Assembly (NCBI RefSeq): GCF_900090235.1
Contig: NZ_LT607750.1
Span: forward strand, 3,298,501-3,362,500
Length of the DNA: 64,000 nt
Direction: 5' to 3'
From: Micromonospora echinaurantiaca
Lineage (GTDB): Bacteria > Actinomycetota > Actinomycetes > Mycobacteriales > Micromonosporaceae
Each line of letters starts with the position of its first letter. Within the stretch, counting starts at the first letter, position 1. Of the stretch, positions 50,788 to 58,857 are shown piece after piece. Below the pieces are notes generated by a model. That model saw only the letters and a program-made list of their open reading frames with translations. It was not told the origin of the DNA and searched no databases. The position numbers and the translations under genes are program-made.

Positions 50788-52080
50788 TTACCTCAGAACC
50801 TGCTTGCCCCCGTCGACCAGCTGCGTGCCGAGCTGGTCCAGGGTGATCTTGTTGGCGAAGTACTGCTGCAGGGCCGGGGTGGCGTACTTGGTCTTCCACT
50901 CCGGGTACCCGTCGGCCATCTGGAACGGCGCGACGGTCAGGTCGGCCGCGCTGTCCGCGGCGACGTCCCAGCCCTGCTTGCCGCCGGTCAGCTTGACCAG
51001 CTCCTCGTTGGCCTGCTTGCCGGTGGGCACCAGCCAGTCACCCTTGGCCAGCGCGGCCATGTTGGCCGGGTTGAGGAAGTAATCCAGGAACTGCGCGGCC
51101 TGCTTCTTGGCCTTCGAGTCCTCGGCGATGGACAGCGTCTGCGGGTTCGCGGCCTGCTTGCTGGACAGCCCCTTGACTGGTGGCAGGGTCACCCACTCGA
51201 AGCCGGCCGGCGCCTGCTCGACCATCTGCTGACGCAGCGACACCGAGCCGGGCAGCATCGCGTACTTGCCGCCGAAGAAGCCGGGCAGGGTGTCCGCGCC
51301 GCTCATCCCGAGCGCCTCCGGGGAGGCCGACTTGGTCGTGTAGATCATGTCGTGGATCCGCTTCGGGACCTCCTTCTCCGCGTCGCCGACCTTGACCTCG
51401 GTCTTGCCACCGTCGGTGTAGAAGAACTTCCCGTCGAAGTTGAGCGCCAGGTTCAGCACCCGGTTGGTCGGCGACTTCAGCGCCCACGCCACGCCGTACT
51501 GGCCGGGCTTGGTGAGCTTCTGCGCGTTGGCCTGGAACTCGTCCCAGCTCCAGCCGCCGTCGGCCGGCGGCACCGCGACGCCGGCGGCGTCGAGCAGCTT
51601 CTTGTTGGCGATGACGACCTGCGACTCCAGCAGGAACGGCACGCCGGTGACCTTGCCGTCGTAGGTGACGGTGTCCCAGACGCCCTGGTCGATCTGGCCC
51701 TTCAGGTCGTCGGAGATCAGGCCGGACAGGTCGGTCAGGTAGCCCTGCTTGCTGAACTCACCGATCGCCGACGCCTCGTAGTGCACGATGTCCGGCGCGT
51801 CGCCGCCCTCGAACGAGGTGACCAGCTGGTCGTGGACGGAGTTCCAGTCACCCTGGACGTACTCGACCTGGATGTCCGGGTGCTCGGCGTTCCACTTGGC
51901 GACCAGGTCCTTGTTGGCCTGCAGCGACTCCTTCTGCCAGGCCAGGCTGAGGAAGCGCAGCTTGACCGGGCCGGATGTGGTCTCGTCGTCGCCGCCGTCG
52001 CCGCACGCGGCGAGCGCGCCGACGCCGACGACCGCGACCGCGGCGGCCGCGGCGAGTCGACGGAATCTGCTACGGAGCAT
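50788..52080 (-). CDS. ABC sugar transporter substrate-binding lipoprotein
   Basis: Extracytoplasmic binding protein of 430 residues, family 1 (MalE/UgpB-like). The signal ends in lipobox ALAAC. Landmarks are LVAKWNAEHPDIQVEYVQGDWNS, GGDAPDIVHYEAS, KVTGVPFLLESQVV and the aromatic-rich C-terminal half (GWSWDEF, EFFTDGG-like segments), as in proteins binding glycosides. GAGGAGG stands 9 bases before the ATG. It follows the two permease genes by 35 bases. The operon has no ATPase gene, so a shared MsiK-type ATPase must energise the transporter, as is common in actinomycetes. Confidence 0.92.
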   Translation of the reverse strand: MLRSRFRRLAAAAAVAVVGVGALAACGDGGDDETTSGPVKLRFLSLAWQKESLQANKDLVAKWNAEHPDIQVEYVQGDWNSVHDQLVTSFEGGDAPDIVHYEASAIGEFSKQGYLTDLSGLISDDLKGQIDQGVWDTVTYDGKVTGVPFLLESQVVIANKKLLDAAGVAVPPADGGWSWDEFQANAQKLTKPGQYGVAWALKSPTNRVLNLALNFDGKFFYTDGGKTEVKVGDAEKEVPKRIHDMIYTTKSASPEALGMSGADTLPGFFGGKYAMLPGSVSLRQQMVEQAPAGFEWVTLPPVKGLSSKQAANPQTLSIAEDSKAKKQAAQFLDYFLNPANMAALAKGDWLVPTGKQANEELVKLTGGKQGWDVAADSAADLTVAPFQMADGYPEWKTKYATPALQQYFANKITLDQLGTQLVDGGKQVLR

Positions 52081-52115
52081 GGGGGAATACCTCCTCGGTG
52101 GTGGATGGGGGTGTG

Positions 52116-52955
52116 TCAGCCCTTGACCGCGCCGGCGAGCGACCCGGACGAGAGCCGGCGTTGCATGAACGCGAAGAAGATCAGGCTGGGCAGGGTGGCC
52201 AGCAGCGAACCGGCCGCCAGCGGACCCAGACGGGCGGTGCCCTCGATGCCGACGAACCGGGCCAGCGCCACCGGCAGGGTCGCCAGCTCGGGCGTCTTGA
52301 CCAGCACCAGAGCGAAGAAGAACTCGTTCCAGGCCGAGATGAACGAGAACAGCGCGGTGGCCACCACGCCGGGGGCGAGCAGCGGGAAGACCACCCGGCG
52401 CAACACCTGCAGCCGGCTGGCCCCGTCCACGCTGGCCGCCTCCTCCAGCTCGCGCGGGATGTTGCGGACGAATCCCTGCAGCATCCAGAGCGCGAACGGC
52501 AGCGCCCACACCACGTAGATCAGCACCAGCCCGGCGTGCGTGTTGGCCAGCCCGACCTGCCGCAGCACCAGGAAGATCGGGATGATCAGCAGCACGAACG
52601 GGAAGAGCTGGGAGAGCAGCACCCAGCCCAGGGCCACGGTGCCGAGCTTGGAGCGGAACCGGGCCAGGGCGTACGAGGCGGGCAGCGCGACCAGCACGGT
52701 GAGCACCGACGAGGCCAGCGAGACCTGGAGGCTGTTCAGCGCCGCCCGACCCAGCTCCTGCTCGGTGAAGGCCTGCACGAAGTTCTGCACCGTCGGGTTG
52801 TTCGGGATCAGCGTCGGGTGCAGCTGCACCAGTTCCCGGGGCGGCTTGAACGCCGTCGAGACCAGCCAGACCAGCGGGAACCCGAGGAAGATCAGGTAAC
52901 CGGCCAGCGCCAGGTACTGCAACGTCCGCCCGGTACGGCTCGACTTTCCGATCAC
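52116..52955 (-). CDS. ABC sugar transporter permease, MalG type
   Basis: Membrane permease of 279 residues with six hydrophobic segments, starting at a GTG one base after the MalF-type stop. The EAA loop reads EEAASVDGASRLQVLRRVVFPLLAPG, and the MalG-type end (LLATLPSLIFFAFMQRRLSSGSLAGAVKG) is characteristic. It forms the channel with the preceding MalF-type protein. Confidence 0.95.
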   Translation of the reverse strand: MIGKSSRTGRTLQYLALAGYLIFLGFPLVWLVSTAFKPPRELVQLHPTLIPNNPTVQNFVQAFTEQELGRAALNSLQVSLASSVLTVLVALPASYALARFRSKLGTVALGWVLLSQLFPFVLLIIPIFLVLRQVGLANTHAGLVLIYVVWALPFALWMLQGFVRNIPRELEEAASVDGASRLQVLRRVVFPLLAPGVVATALFSFISAWNEFFFALVLVKTPELATLPVALARFVGIEGTARLGPLAAGSLLATLPSLIFFAFMQRRLSSGSLAGAVKG

Positions 52956-52956
52956 G

Positions 52957-53892
52957 TCAGTTCGCCTCCCTCAGCCGGCGACGCAGGTAGACGGCGAGCA
53001 GCGCCACGATGATCACGACCATCACGTTGCCGAGCGCGGCGGCGTAGCCGTAGTTGCCGTAGCGGAACGCCTCCTCGTACGCGAAGAGCATCGGCAGCAT
53101 CGTCTTGCCGCCCGGCCCGCCCGCGGTGAGCACGTAGACCAGCCCGAACGAGTTGAAGTTCCAGATGAAATCCAGCGAGGTGATCGCCACGATCACCGGG
53201 GTCAGCGCGGGCAGCGTGACGTGCCGGAACCGGTGCCAGGCGCTGGCCCCGTCCACCGCCGCCGCCTCGTGCAGCTCGCGGGCCACCCCCTGCAGGCCGG
53301 CCAGCAGCACCACGGTGGTCTGCGGCATGCCCGCCCAGACGCCGACCAGGATCACGGCGGGCAGCGCGGTGCTGAAGTCGCCGAGCCAGTTGGTGCGCAG
53401 GCCGTCCGCGCCGACCCGGTGGAAGAACTCGTTCAGCAGGCCGGCGTCCGGGTGGTAGACCAGCTTCCACAGGATGCCGACCACGACCGGGGGCATCGCC
53501 CACGGCACCACGGCCAGCACCCGGGCCACGCCCCGGAAGCGCAACTGCTGGTTCAGCAGCAGCGCCAGGCCGAGGGCGAGCAGGAACTGCAGCACGGTCA
53601 CCCCGAACGCCCAGAGCAGACCGATCTTGAACGAGTTCCAGAACAGCTCGTCGCCGAGCAACTCGCGGTAGTTCGCCAGCCCGGTGAAGCTGACCTCGAC
53701 GTTGCGCCCGGCCCGGGCGTCGGTGAAGCCCAGGTACATGCCGCGCAGCAGGGGGAAGACCGACAGCACCAGGATCGGCAGCAGCGACGGGAGCAGCAGC
53801 AGGTAGATCATGGTGCGGTCGGAGCGGGACCGGCCGCCCCGACCGGGCTTTCCGGCCCGGTCGACGTGCGGCCGCTCGGCCAACGTGGTCAC
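52957..53892 (-). CDS. ABC sugar transporter permease, MalF type
   Basis: Membrane permease of 311 residues with six hydrophobic segments and a basic cytoplasmic N-terminus. EAA loop: HEAAAVDGASAWHRFRHVTLPAL. The GTG start overlaps the LacI-type stop by 4 bp, so regulator and transporter are translationally coupled, a less common arrangement than divergent regulator genes. Confidence 0.95.
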   Translation of the reverse strand: MTTLAERPHVDRAGKPGRGGRSRSDRTMIYLLLLPSLLPILVLSVFPLLRGMYLGFTDARAGRNVEVSFTGLANYRELLGDELFWNSFKIGLLWAFGVTVLQFLLALGLALLLNQQLRFRGVARVLAVVPWAMPPVVVGILWKLVYHPDAGLLNEFFHRVGADGLRTNWLGDFSTALPAVILVGVWAGMPQTTVVLLAGLQGVARELHEAAAVDGASAWHRFRHVTLPALTPVIVAITSLDFIWNFNSFGLVYVLTAGGPGGKTMLPMLFAYEEAFRYGNYGYAAALGNVMVVIIVALLAVYLRRRLREAN

Positions 53893-55004
53893 CGGTTCAC
53901 CTCCTCGTTCGCTACCGCGGCACTGGCTCGCTCACTGCCCGCCGGCACCGCCGCACCGGCGGCCCGTGGGCCCGGCACGGCGGCCCGGCTGGAGGCGCGG
54001 ACCGCGAGGCTGGGCGGCACCTGCTCGCGGCGGGGCGGCAGCGCCGGGTCGGCGATCCGGGAGAGCAGCAGTTCGGCGGCCCGGCGACCGCGTTCGGCCG
54101 AGCCGAGCGAGACGCTGGACAGCTGCGGAAACATCATCTGGGCCAGCTCCGTGTCGTCCATGCCGACCACTGCCACGTCCTCGGGCACCCGGTGCCCGGC
54201 GGCCAGCAGCGCGTGCAGCGCGCCGACCGCGATCAGGTCGTTGGCGCAGATCAGCGCGTCCGGGCGGGCCCGGGCGAGCAGCCGCTCGGCGGCGGCGCGG
54301 CCGGCCGCGTACTGGAAGTCGCCGACCTCGACCAGGCGCTCGTCGAGGTCGATGCCGTGCTCGGTCAGGGCGGCCCGGAAGCCCGCGTCGCGGGCGGCGC
54401 CCGGGACGGTGTCCAGCGGGCCGTTGACGAAGCCGATCCGGCGGCGGCCGGTGGCGACCAGGTGCTCCACCGCCAGCGCGACGCCCCGCCGCGAGTCGGT
54501 ACGCACGTTGTCCACCGGCGCGTCGGCGCCGAGCTGGCCGATCACCACCACCGGCACCGGGCTGTCCACCAGGGCCGCGAGATGGTCGTCGGTGACCCGG
54601 ATCGGCGAGAGGATCATGCCGTCGACGTAGCGGTTGGCCAGCCGCCGCAGCAGCGCGGTCTCGTTGTCGATCCGCCCGCCGGTGGCGTGCACCAGCAGTT
54701 GCCGCCCGGACGCGGCGACCACCGCCTCGATGGCCCGCATCATCGCCACGTACACCGGGTTGCCGATGTCCTCGACGGCGAGCGCCAGCAGGCCGGTGCG
54801 CTGGGACTGCAGGGAGCGGGCGATGGCGTTGGGCACGTAGCCGACCTCGGCGGCCGCGGCGCGCACCTTGCGGATGGTCTCCGGGCTGCCGCCAATGCCG
54901 TTGAGTACCCGCGAGGCGGAGGCGATGGAGACGCCGGCGCGGGCGGCGACCGTGTGGACGGTGGGCCGGCCGTCGGTCGACTCCTGTAAACGTTTACGAC
55001 CCAC
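53889..55004 (-). CDS. LacI-family transcriptional regulator, first gene of the operon
   Basis: DNA-binding repressor of about 371 residues. The start is set at the GTG of VGRKRLQES, which has GGAGG 8 bases upstream; an earlier in-frame TTG would lie in the promoter itself. The N-terminal HTH reads TVHTVAARAGVSIASASRVLNG with the hinge helix VPNAIARSLQSQRTGLLAL, followed by a periplasmic-binding-like sugar domain (LALAVEDIGNPVYVAMM, VVVIGQLGADAPVDNV, ALICANDLIAVGAL). The last 40 residues are an Ala/Arg-rich tail. Three AAACGTTT-type operators lie in its promoter and first codons, so it very probably controls itself and the ten genes behind it. The inducer is unknown. Confidence 0.93.
   Translation of the reverse strand: MGRKRLQESTDGRPTVHTVAARAGVSIASASRVLNGIGGSPETIRKVRAAAAEVGYVPNAIARSLQSQRTGLLALAVEDIGNPVYVAMMRAIEAVVAASGRQLLVHATGGRIDNETALLRRLANRYVDGMILSPIRVTDDHLAALVDSPVPVVVIGQLGADAPVDNVRTDSRRGVALAVEHLVATGRRRIGFVNGPLDTVPGAARDAGFRAALTEHGIDLDERLVEVGDFQYAAGRAAAERLLARARPDALICANDLIAVGALHALLAAGHRVPEDVAVVGMDDTELAQMMFPQLSSVSLGSAERGRRAAELLLSRIADPALPPRREQVPPSLAVRASSRAAVPGPRAAGAAVPAGSERASAAVANEEVNR
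54986..54997. promoter_or_regulatory. LacI-type operator O1, GTAAACGTTTAC
   Basis: Perfect 12-bp palindrome with the AAACGTTT core bound by LacI-family regulators. It lies inside the first codons of the regulator gene, where a bound repressor would block elongation or loop to the other sites. Confidence 0.75.
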
Positions 55005-55028
55005 GCCCGGCACCTCCACCTGATTGCT

Positions 55029-55040
55029 GTAAACGTTTCC
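55029..55040. promoter_or_regulatory. LacI-type operator O2, GTAAACGTTTCC
   Basis: Near-palindromic AAACGTTT element 43 bases from O1 and close to the expected transcription start of the operon. A TTGACC -35 box lies upstream at 55074-55069 on the minus strand; the -10 is not clear (GCAGAC or CAGACT at 18-19 bases spacing). Confidence 0.75.
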
Positions 55041-55084
55041 GGGAGTCTGCGCCGCCCTACGTGCCAAGGTCAAGGGCTCGTTAC

Positions 55085-55096
55085 GAAAACGTTTCC
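55085..55096. promoter_or_regulatory. LacI-type operator O3, GAAAACGTTTCC
   Basis: Third AAACGTTT element, 56 bases from O2 and just upstream of the TTGACC -35 box. Three sites around one promoter suggest cooperative or looping repression. Confidence 0.7.
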
Positions 55097-55207
55097 AACG
55101 CGGTCGCCGGTCTCAGTGCGGGTGCCGGTCACCGGGACGGATGCCGCGCCGGTGCCAACCCGGGTCAGCGAGTGCTCGGACGGCCGGTGCCGGATCGGCG
55201 CCTGGAC

Positions 55208-55861
55208 TCAGGAGCCCCGCTTGCGCTCCTGGGCGAGCCGCTCGTCGAGCCGGCCCAACTCGTAGATGGCGTTCAAATTGGTGGGCAGCCGGGTCACGTT
55301 GTCGTCGACCGACCCGGGCTCAGGCTCCGGTCCACCGGTCGGCGCGGCCGGCGCGGCGGCCGCGGCGGGGGCGACCCGGGGTCGACCGCGACGCAGCAGC
55401 AGCACCACCGGCACCGCCAGGGCACCGATCGCCATGCCGAGCACCATCCACTGGAGCCGGTCGCCGTCGGCCGGCGCAGCGGGGCCCGCCAACGGCGCCG
55501 GATCGTCGACCGTGGCGCTGCCCCCGGCCGGCCCGGGCAGCACGCCCTCCCGGCCACCCGGCCCATGGCCGGCCCGCCCGGGCACCGGCACGCCCGGCAC
55601 CCCGGGCGCCGGGGCGGAGGCCGACGACGACGGGACGGCCGGCGCGGGCGTCGGCACCGAGGGGGCGGAGCCGCCCGGGGCGGGCGAGCCGCTCGGCGGC
55701 GGTGTGGTGCCGCCGTCACCGCCGCCCAGCAGGCCGTCGACGACGTCACCGACGCCGCCGAGCAGCCCACCGACCAACCCGCCGGAACTCGACGACGAGG
55801 GTGCGGGCGTCGGCGCGGGGGCCAGGGCGAGGGTCAGGGCGAGCGCGGCGACGGCGGGCAT
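55208..55861 (-). CDS. Pro/Ala/Ser-rich single-pass membrane protein of unknown function
   Basis: Protein of 217 residues beginning with a short hydrophobic signal (VAALALTLALAPAP). A long low-complexity stretch follows (Gly runs such as GGLVGGLLGGVGDVVDGLLGGG, then Pro/Ala/Ser), then a membrane helix (WMVLGMAIGALAVPVVLLL, about 137-156) with basic residues after it, and a small cytoplasmic tail (YELGRLDERLAQERKRGS). The topology suggests an anchored extracytoplasmic stalk with an inner tail. GAGGTGAACC precedes the ATG. No family is recognised. It is upstream of the LacI promoter and appears to be a single-gene unit. Confidence 0.75.
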   Translation of the reverse strand: MPAVAALALTLALAPAPTPAPSSSSSGGLVGGLLGGVGDVVDGLLGGGDGGTTPPPSGSPAPGGSAPSVPTPAPAVPSSSASAPAPGVPGVPVPGRAGHGPGGREGVLPGPAGGSATVDDPAPLAGPAAPADGDRLQWMVLGMAIGALAVPVVLLLRRGRPRVAPAAAAAPAAPTGGPEPEPGSVDDNVTRLPTNLNAIYELGRLDERLAQERKRGS

Positions 55862-55955
55862 GGTTCACCTCGGAAGGGGTCGATATGTGAGCACCGTACC
55901 GCACTCCGCGTGTCCGTCGAGTGACGCCCCACAGCCGCCCGCCGGCGTGCGCGGT

Positions 55956-55988
55956 CACGGGGGACGCCGCCGGGCGGCGTCCCCCGTG
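55956..55988 (-). terminator. hairpin terminator after the fusion protease
   Basis: A perfect 15-bp stem (55956-55970 with 55974-55988) and a 3-base loop, 13 bases past the protease stop on the minus strand. It is one of the strongest terminators in the window. Confidence 0.88.
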
Positions 55989-56001
55989 GCGGGCGGAGCG
56001 A

Positions 56002-57207
56002 TCAGACCGGCAGGCCGCCGACCTGGGTGTTGATCCAGGACCGGATGGACGGCAGGTCGCCGTAGATCGAGGGGCCGGTGGCGCAGACCGAGTTGTTGTT
56101 GCCGGACCGGCTGGTGGCGCCGATCAGGTTCCACACCCCGTTGATCCGGCGCACCTGCGGGCCGCCCGAGTCGCCGTAGCAGGCGCCGGAGTTGCCGTTG
56201 GTGTTGTTCGTGCAGATCTCGTACGGGCCGTTGATGCCGATGCAACGGCTGTCCGACACGATCGAGGTGTCCAGCTCGTTCGCCACCGTCGGGGCGCCGC
56301 CGCAGCCGCGGGTCGGGCAGGTCTGGCCCCAGCCGATGATCCGGGTCGCCGTGCCGACCGCCCCCGAGGTGGTCGGGATGGGTGCCGGCGCGTAGCTGAC
56401 CGAGCTGGCCAGTTGCAGCAGCTTGACGTCGATCGTCGGGTGGTTGACCGCCCGGGTCACCCGGACCACCGTCCCGCCGCTGGAGCGGTTGACGCTGCCC
56501 ACCCGCACCGAGGAGGGCGTCGAGCAGTGCCGGGCGGTGACCGCCCAGTTGGCCTTGATCAGGGTGCCGGTGCAGCCGGAGACGTAGACCATCCACGGGT
56601 AGTTCTCGGTGGCCGGCCGGCCGCCGACTACCAGCGGCGCCACGTCACCCTCGGCGTCCGCGCCGTCGGTCCAGGTGTACGTCCCGGCGACGGTGGCCGT
56701 CGACGCGGCCAGGCCGCCGGCGAAGAGCTGGTTGACCCGGCTGGCCTCGGCAGAGCTGGGGTAGGCGTTGCGGCAGGAGACCGGGGCGCTGCTGCCGGAC
56801 ATCAGGTCGGAGCAGAGGCCGGTACGCCGGTCCGGCAGGCCGAGGATGTGGCCCAGCTCGTGGCTGGCGATGCGGGTGCGGTCGTAGCCCTGGTTGACCG
56901 CCGTCCAGCCCATCCAGATCCGGCCCGAGCCCAGGCCGGTGACCTGCGCCCGGGGCCAGCCGCTGTCCACGTAGATGGTGACGTTGCCGGGCGTACGGGG
57001 CACCAGCTGGACGTTGCTGACCCGGCTGTTCCAGATCTGCGCGGCCTGGTCGAAGTTGGTGCGGAACTCACCGGCCCGGCTCGCGTCGTAGTAGACGGTG
57101 CGGGCCGCGGCGGACGCGGTCGTGCCGCTGGCCACCTGGACCCCGGCCGCGGCCAGCACGGCCGTCAGCAGGGCGCCCGCGGCGCGCAGCAGTTGTCGTC
57201 GGAACAT
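56002..57207 (-). CDS. secreted snapalysin (M7) / trypsin-like (S1) fusion protease
   Basis: Exported protein of 401 residues with two protease domains. The ATG at MFRRQLLR follows GGGGAG; the signal peptide ends near TASAAA. Residues about 37-170 match snapalysin-type metalloproteases, with the zinc motif SHELGHILGLPD (HExxHxxxxxD) and the flanking GLCSDLMSG loop. Residues about 190-401 are a chymotrypsin fold: a start VVGGRPATENYPWMV (analogous to the IVGG of the mature N-terminus), His in VTARHC, Asp in IDVKLLQLAS, and Ser in ACYGDSGGP. All three S1 catalytic residues and the M7 zinc ligands are present, so both domains could be active. One may process the other after export. Confidence 0.9.
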   Translation of the reverse strand: MFRRQLLRAAGALLTAVLAAAGVQVASGTTASAAARTVYYDASRAGEFRTNFDQAAQIWNSRVSNVQLVPRTPGNVTIYVDSGWPRAQVTGLGSGRIWMGWTAVNQGYDRTRIASHELGHILGLPDRRTGLCSDLMSGSSAPVSCRNAYPSSAEASRVNQLFAGGLAASTATVAGTYTWTDGADAEGDVAPLVVGGRPATENYPWMVYVSGCTGTLIKANWAVTARHCSTPSSVRVGSVNRSSGGTVVRVTRAVNHPTIDVKLLQLASSVSYAPAPIPTTSGAVGTATRIIGWGQTCPTRGCGGAPTVANELDTSIVSDSRCIGINGPYEICTNNTNGNSGACYGDSGGPQVRRINGVWNLIGATSRSGNNNSVCATGPSIYGDLPSIRSWINTQVGGLPV

Positions 57208-57245
57208 CACGCACTCCCCTGTGTTCACGGCGGCAGGACCGCCGA

Positions 57246-57289
57246 ACATCGATGTACGTGAATGTTAGATGGACTGCCGTCGATGTCCG
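57246..57289 (-). promoter_or_regulatory. promoter and ACATCGATGT palindrome of the fusion protease
   Basis: On the minus strand CGGACA (57289-57284) is followed after 16 bases by TAACAT (57267-57262), placing the start near 57255. The perfect palindrome ACATCGATGT (57246-57255) lies on the start point. Its ATCGAT core recurs at the promoter near 23870 and, in a split form, at 12138-12149. Confidence 0.5.
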
Positions 57290-57353
57290 CCATAGCGGAA
57301 CCGTCATACCGAGCGGCGTGCGACCCCCGGCCCGGGCGGCCCGGCCGACCCGG

Positions 57354-57773
57354 TCAGGGCAGCGGATCGGGCAGCATCGCCAGGGTCGCCGGCAGCTGCG
57401 AGTGCAGCGGCGCGGGCAGCGCGTCTCGGGTGAACCAGCCCAGCCGGTCGAACTTGTGCGGCTCGCCGATCGCCACCGTCGCCGGGTCGACCCGGACCGC
57501 GAAGACCACCGCCACCCAGTGCGACGGCGGGTCGGCCCGCAGCACGTTACGCACCCCGAGCAGGCTGACCGCCAACGGTGTCGTCGAATACTCCTCGGCG
57601 ACCTCCCGGCCGACCGCCGCCTCGAACGTCTCGCCGAACTCCAGCGCGCCCGCGCCGGTGTCCCAGGTGCCCGGCTCGTCGCGCGCCCCGGACGCGCGCC
57701 GGGCCAGCAGCAGCCGGCCCGCGCCGTCGTAACAGACGAACACGCAGGAGACCTGCGGCGTACGCCCGGTCAT
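57354..57773 (-). CDS. Nudix hydrolase
   Basis: Small cytoplasmic pyrophosphohydrolase-like protein of 139 residues. GGGAGGACGACG precedes the ATG. The Nudix box is at about 42-64: GALEFGETFEAAVGREVAEE followed by Y-S-T, which fits Gx5Ex7REUxEExGU except for Ser in place of the last Gly. The metal-binding Glu residues are kept. Typical substrates are nucleoside diphosphates linked to another group. It starts 20 bases after the stop of the ArsR-type gene and is co-transcribed with it. Confidence 0.9.
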   Translation of the reverse strand: MTGRTPQVSCVFVCYDGAGRLLLARRASGARDEPGTWDTGAGALEFGETFEAAVGREVAEEYSTTPLAVSLLGVRNVLRADPPSHWVAVVFAVRVDPATVAIGEPHKFDRLGWFTRDALPAPLHSQLPATLAMLPDPLP

Positions 57774-57793
57774 CGTCGTCCTCCCGTCCGAGG

Positions 57794-58759
57794 TCACGGT
57801 GCGGCGGCGACCAGCGCCTCCGCCGCGGTCGTCCGGGCGTAGAGCACGAACCGGCCGGCGCGGTGGGCACCCACCAGACCCGCCGCGCGCAGCGCACCGA
57901 GGTGTGCCGACACCGTACCCGGGGTCAACCCGCACCGGTCGGCCAGTTCCGTGGTCGAGGTCGGCACCGCCAACTCGTGCAGCAGCGCGGCCCGGGTCCG
58001 GCCGAGCACCCGGGCCAGCCCGCGACCGTGCGGACCCGCGTCCCGCTCCCAGAGCGTGGCGACCGCGCGGGCCGGGTAGCGCAGCACCGGCTGGCCCGGC
58101 GAACCGAAGTTGGACCAGACCCGGGGACCGCAGAAGACCGACGGCACCAGCAGCAGCCCCCGCCCGTCGAGCCGCACCGCGCCGGAGACCACCAGGTGGT
58201 CGACGTGCAGGGTGTCGCCCTCCAGCCGGACGTACGGGTCGAGGTGGTTGAGCAGGCCGGCCACCCCGTCGCCGGCCATCCGCCGCGCGCCGAGCAGCAC
58301 CTCCCGCTCCAGCAGCGTGCGCATCCGCGGCCAGTACGGCCCGATCGCCGCGTCCGCGTACGCCCGCACCACCTCGGCCAGCCGGGCCAGCCCGGCGGGC
58401 GGGTCGTCGGACAGCTCCGCCAGCCGCGCCGATCGCGGCCCGGCGCCCAGCTCGGCCCGGACGGCCTCGGCCGGGGTGGCGGCGAGGGTGGCCAGCTCCA
58501 CGTCGAGCGTCGGCTGGGAGATCGACGGGGGCGGGCAGAGGAAGCTCGGCACCACCCCGGACAGCACCGGCACCAGGTCGGCGAGGAGCCGCCAGTCCAC
58601 CCCGGCCAGTCGCGGCCGGGCCCGCTCGGCCCACGGCAGGTGCTCCGGGAACCGGTGCGGTTGCCGGATGACCCGGACGCTGGCCACCACCTCCCACAGC
58701 GGCGACACCGCGAACCGGGTGGTCGCCAGGTCACGCGCGCCCAACCCGACCAGCATCAT
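57794..58759 (-). CDS. ArsR-type winged-helix regulator with DUF5937-like N-terminal domain
   Basis: Cytoplasmic regulator of 321 residues. GGAGG lies before tandem ATGs; the first is used. The N-terminal about 240 residues match the actinobacterial domain often found before ArsR HTHs (FAVSPLWEVVASVRVIRQPHRFPEHLPW; later FCGPRVWSNFGSPGQPVLRYPARAVATLWE). The C-terminal winged helix reads GRTRAALLHELAVPTSTTELADRCGLTPGTVSAHLGALRAAGLV. It is divergent from the MFS transporter, with a GATTTGG/CCAAATC operator between them, so it probably represses both. The ligand is unknown. Confidence 0.9.
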   Translation of the reverse strand: MMLVGLGARDLATTRFAVSPLWEVVASVRVIRQPHRFPEHLPWAERARPRLAGVDWRLLADLVPVLSGVVPSFLCPPPSISQPTLDVELATLAATPAEAVRAELGAGPRSARLAELSDDPPAGLARLAEVVRAYADAAIGPYWPRMRTLLEREVLLGARRMAGDGVAGLLNHLDPYVRLEGDTLHVDHLVVSGAVRLDGRGLLLVPSVFCGPRVWSNFGSPGQPVLRYPARAVATLWERDAGPHGRGLARVLGRTRAALLHELAVPTSTTELADRCGLTPGTVSAHLGALRAAGLVGAHRAGRFVLYARTTAAEALVAAAP

Positions 58760-58798
58760 CGGCGCCTCCGTCGGCAGGGCGGAGCCGGCGGCCCCGTG

Positions 58799-58818
58799 GA
58801 TTTGGCGAGGACCAAATC
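58799..58818. promoter_or_regulatory. operator between ArsR and MFS genes (GATTTGG-N6-CCAAATC)
   Basis: Perfect 7-bp inverted arms with a 6-base spacer, centred in the 98-base region between the divergent ArsR-type and MFS genes. It is AT-rich against its surroundings, as expected for a regulator site. Confidence 0.7.
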
Positions 58819-58857
58819 TATCGCCCCGCGGCGCGAGCCGCCGGCACGGTGGTCGGC

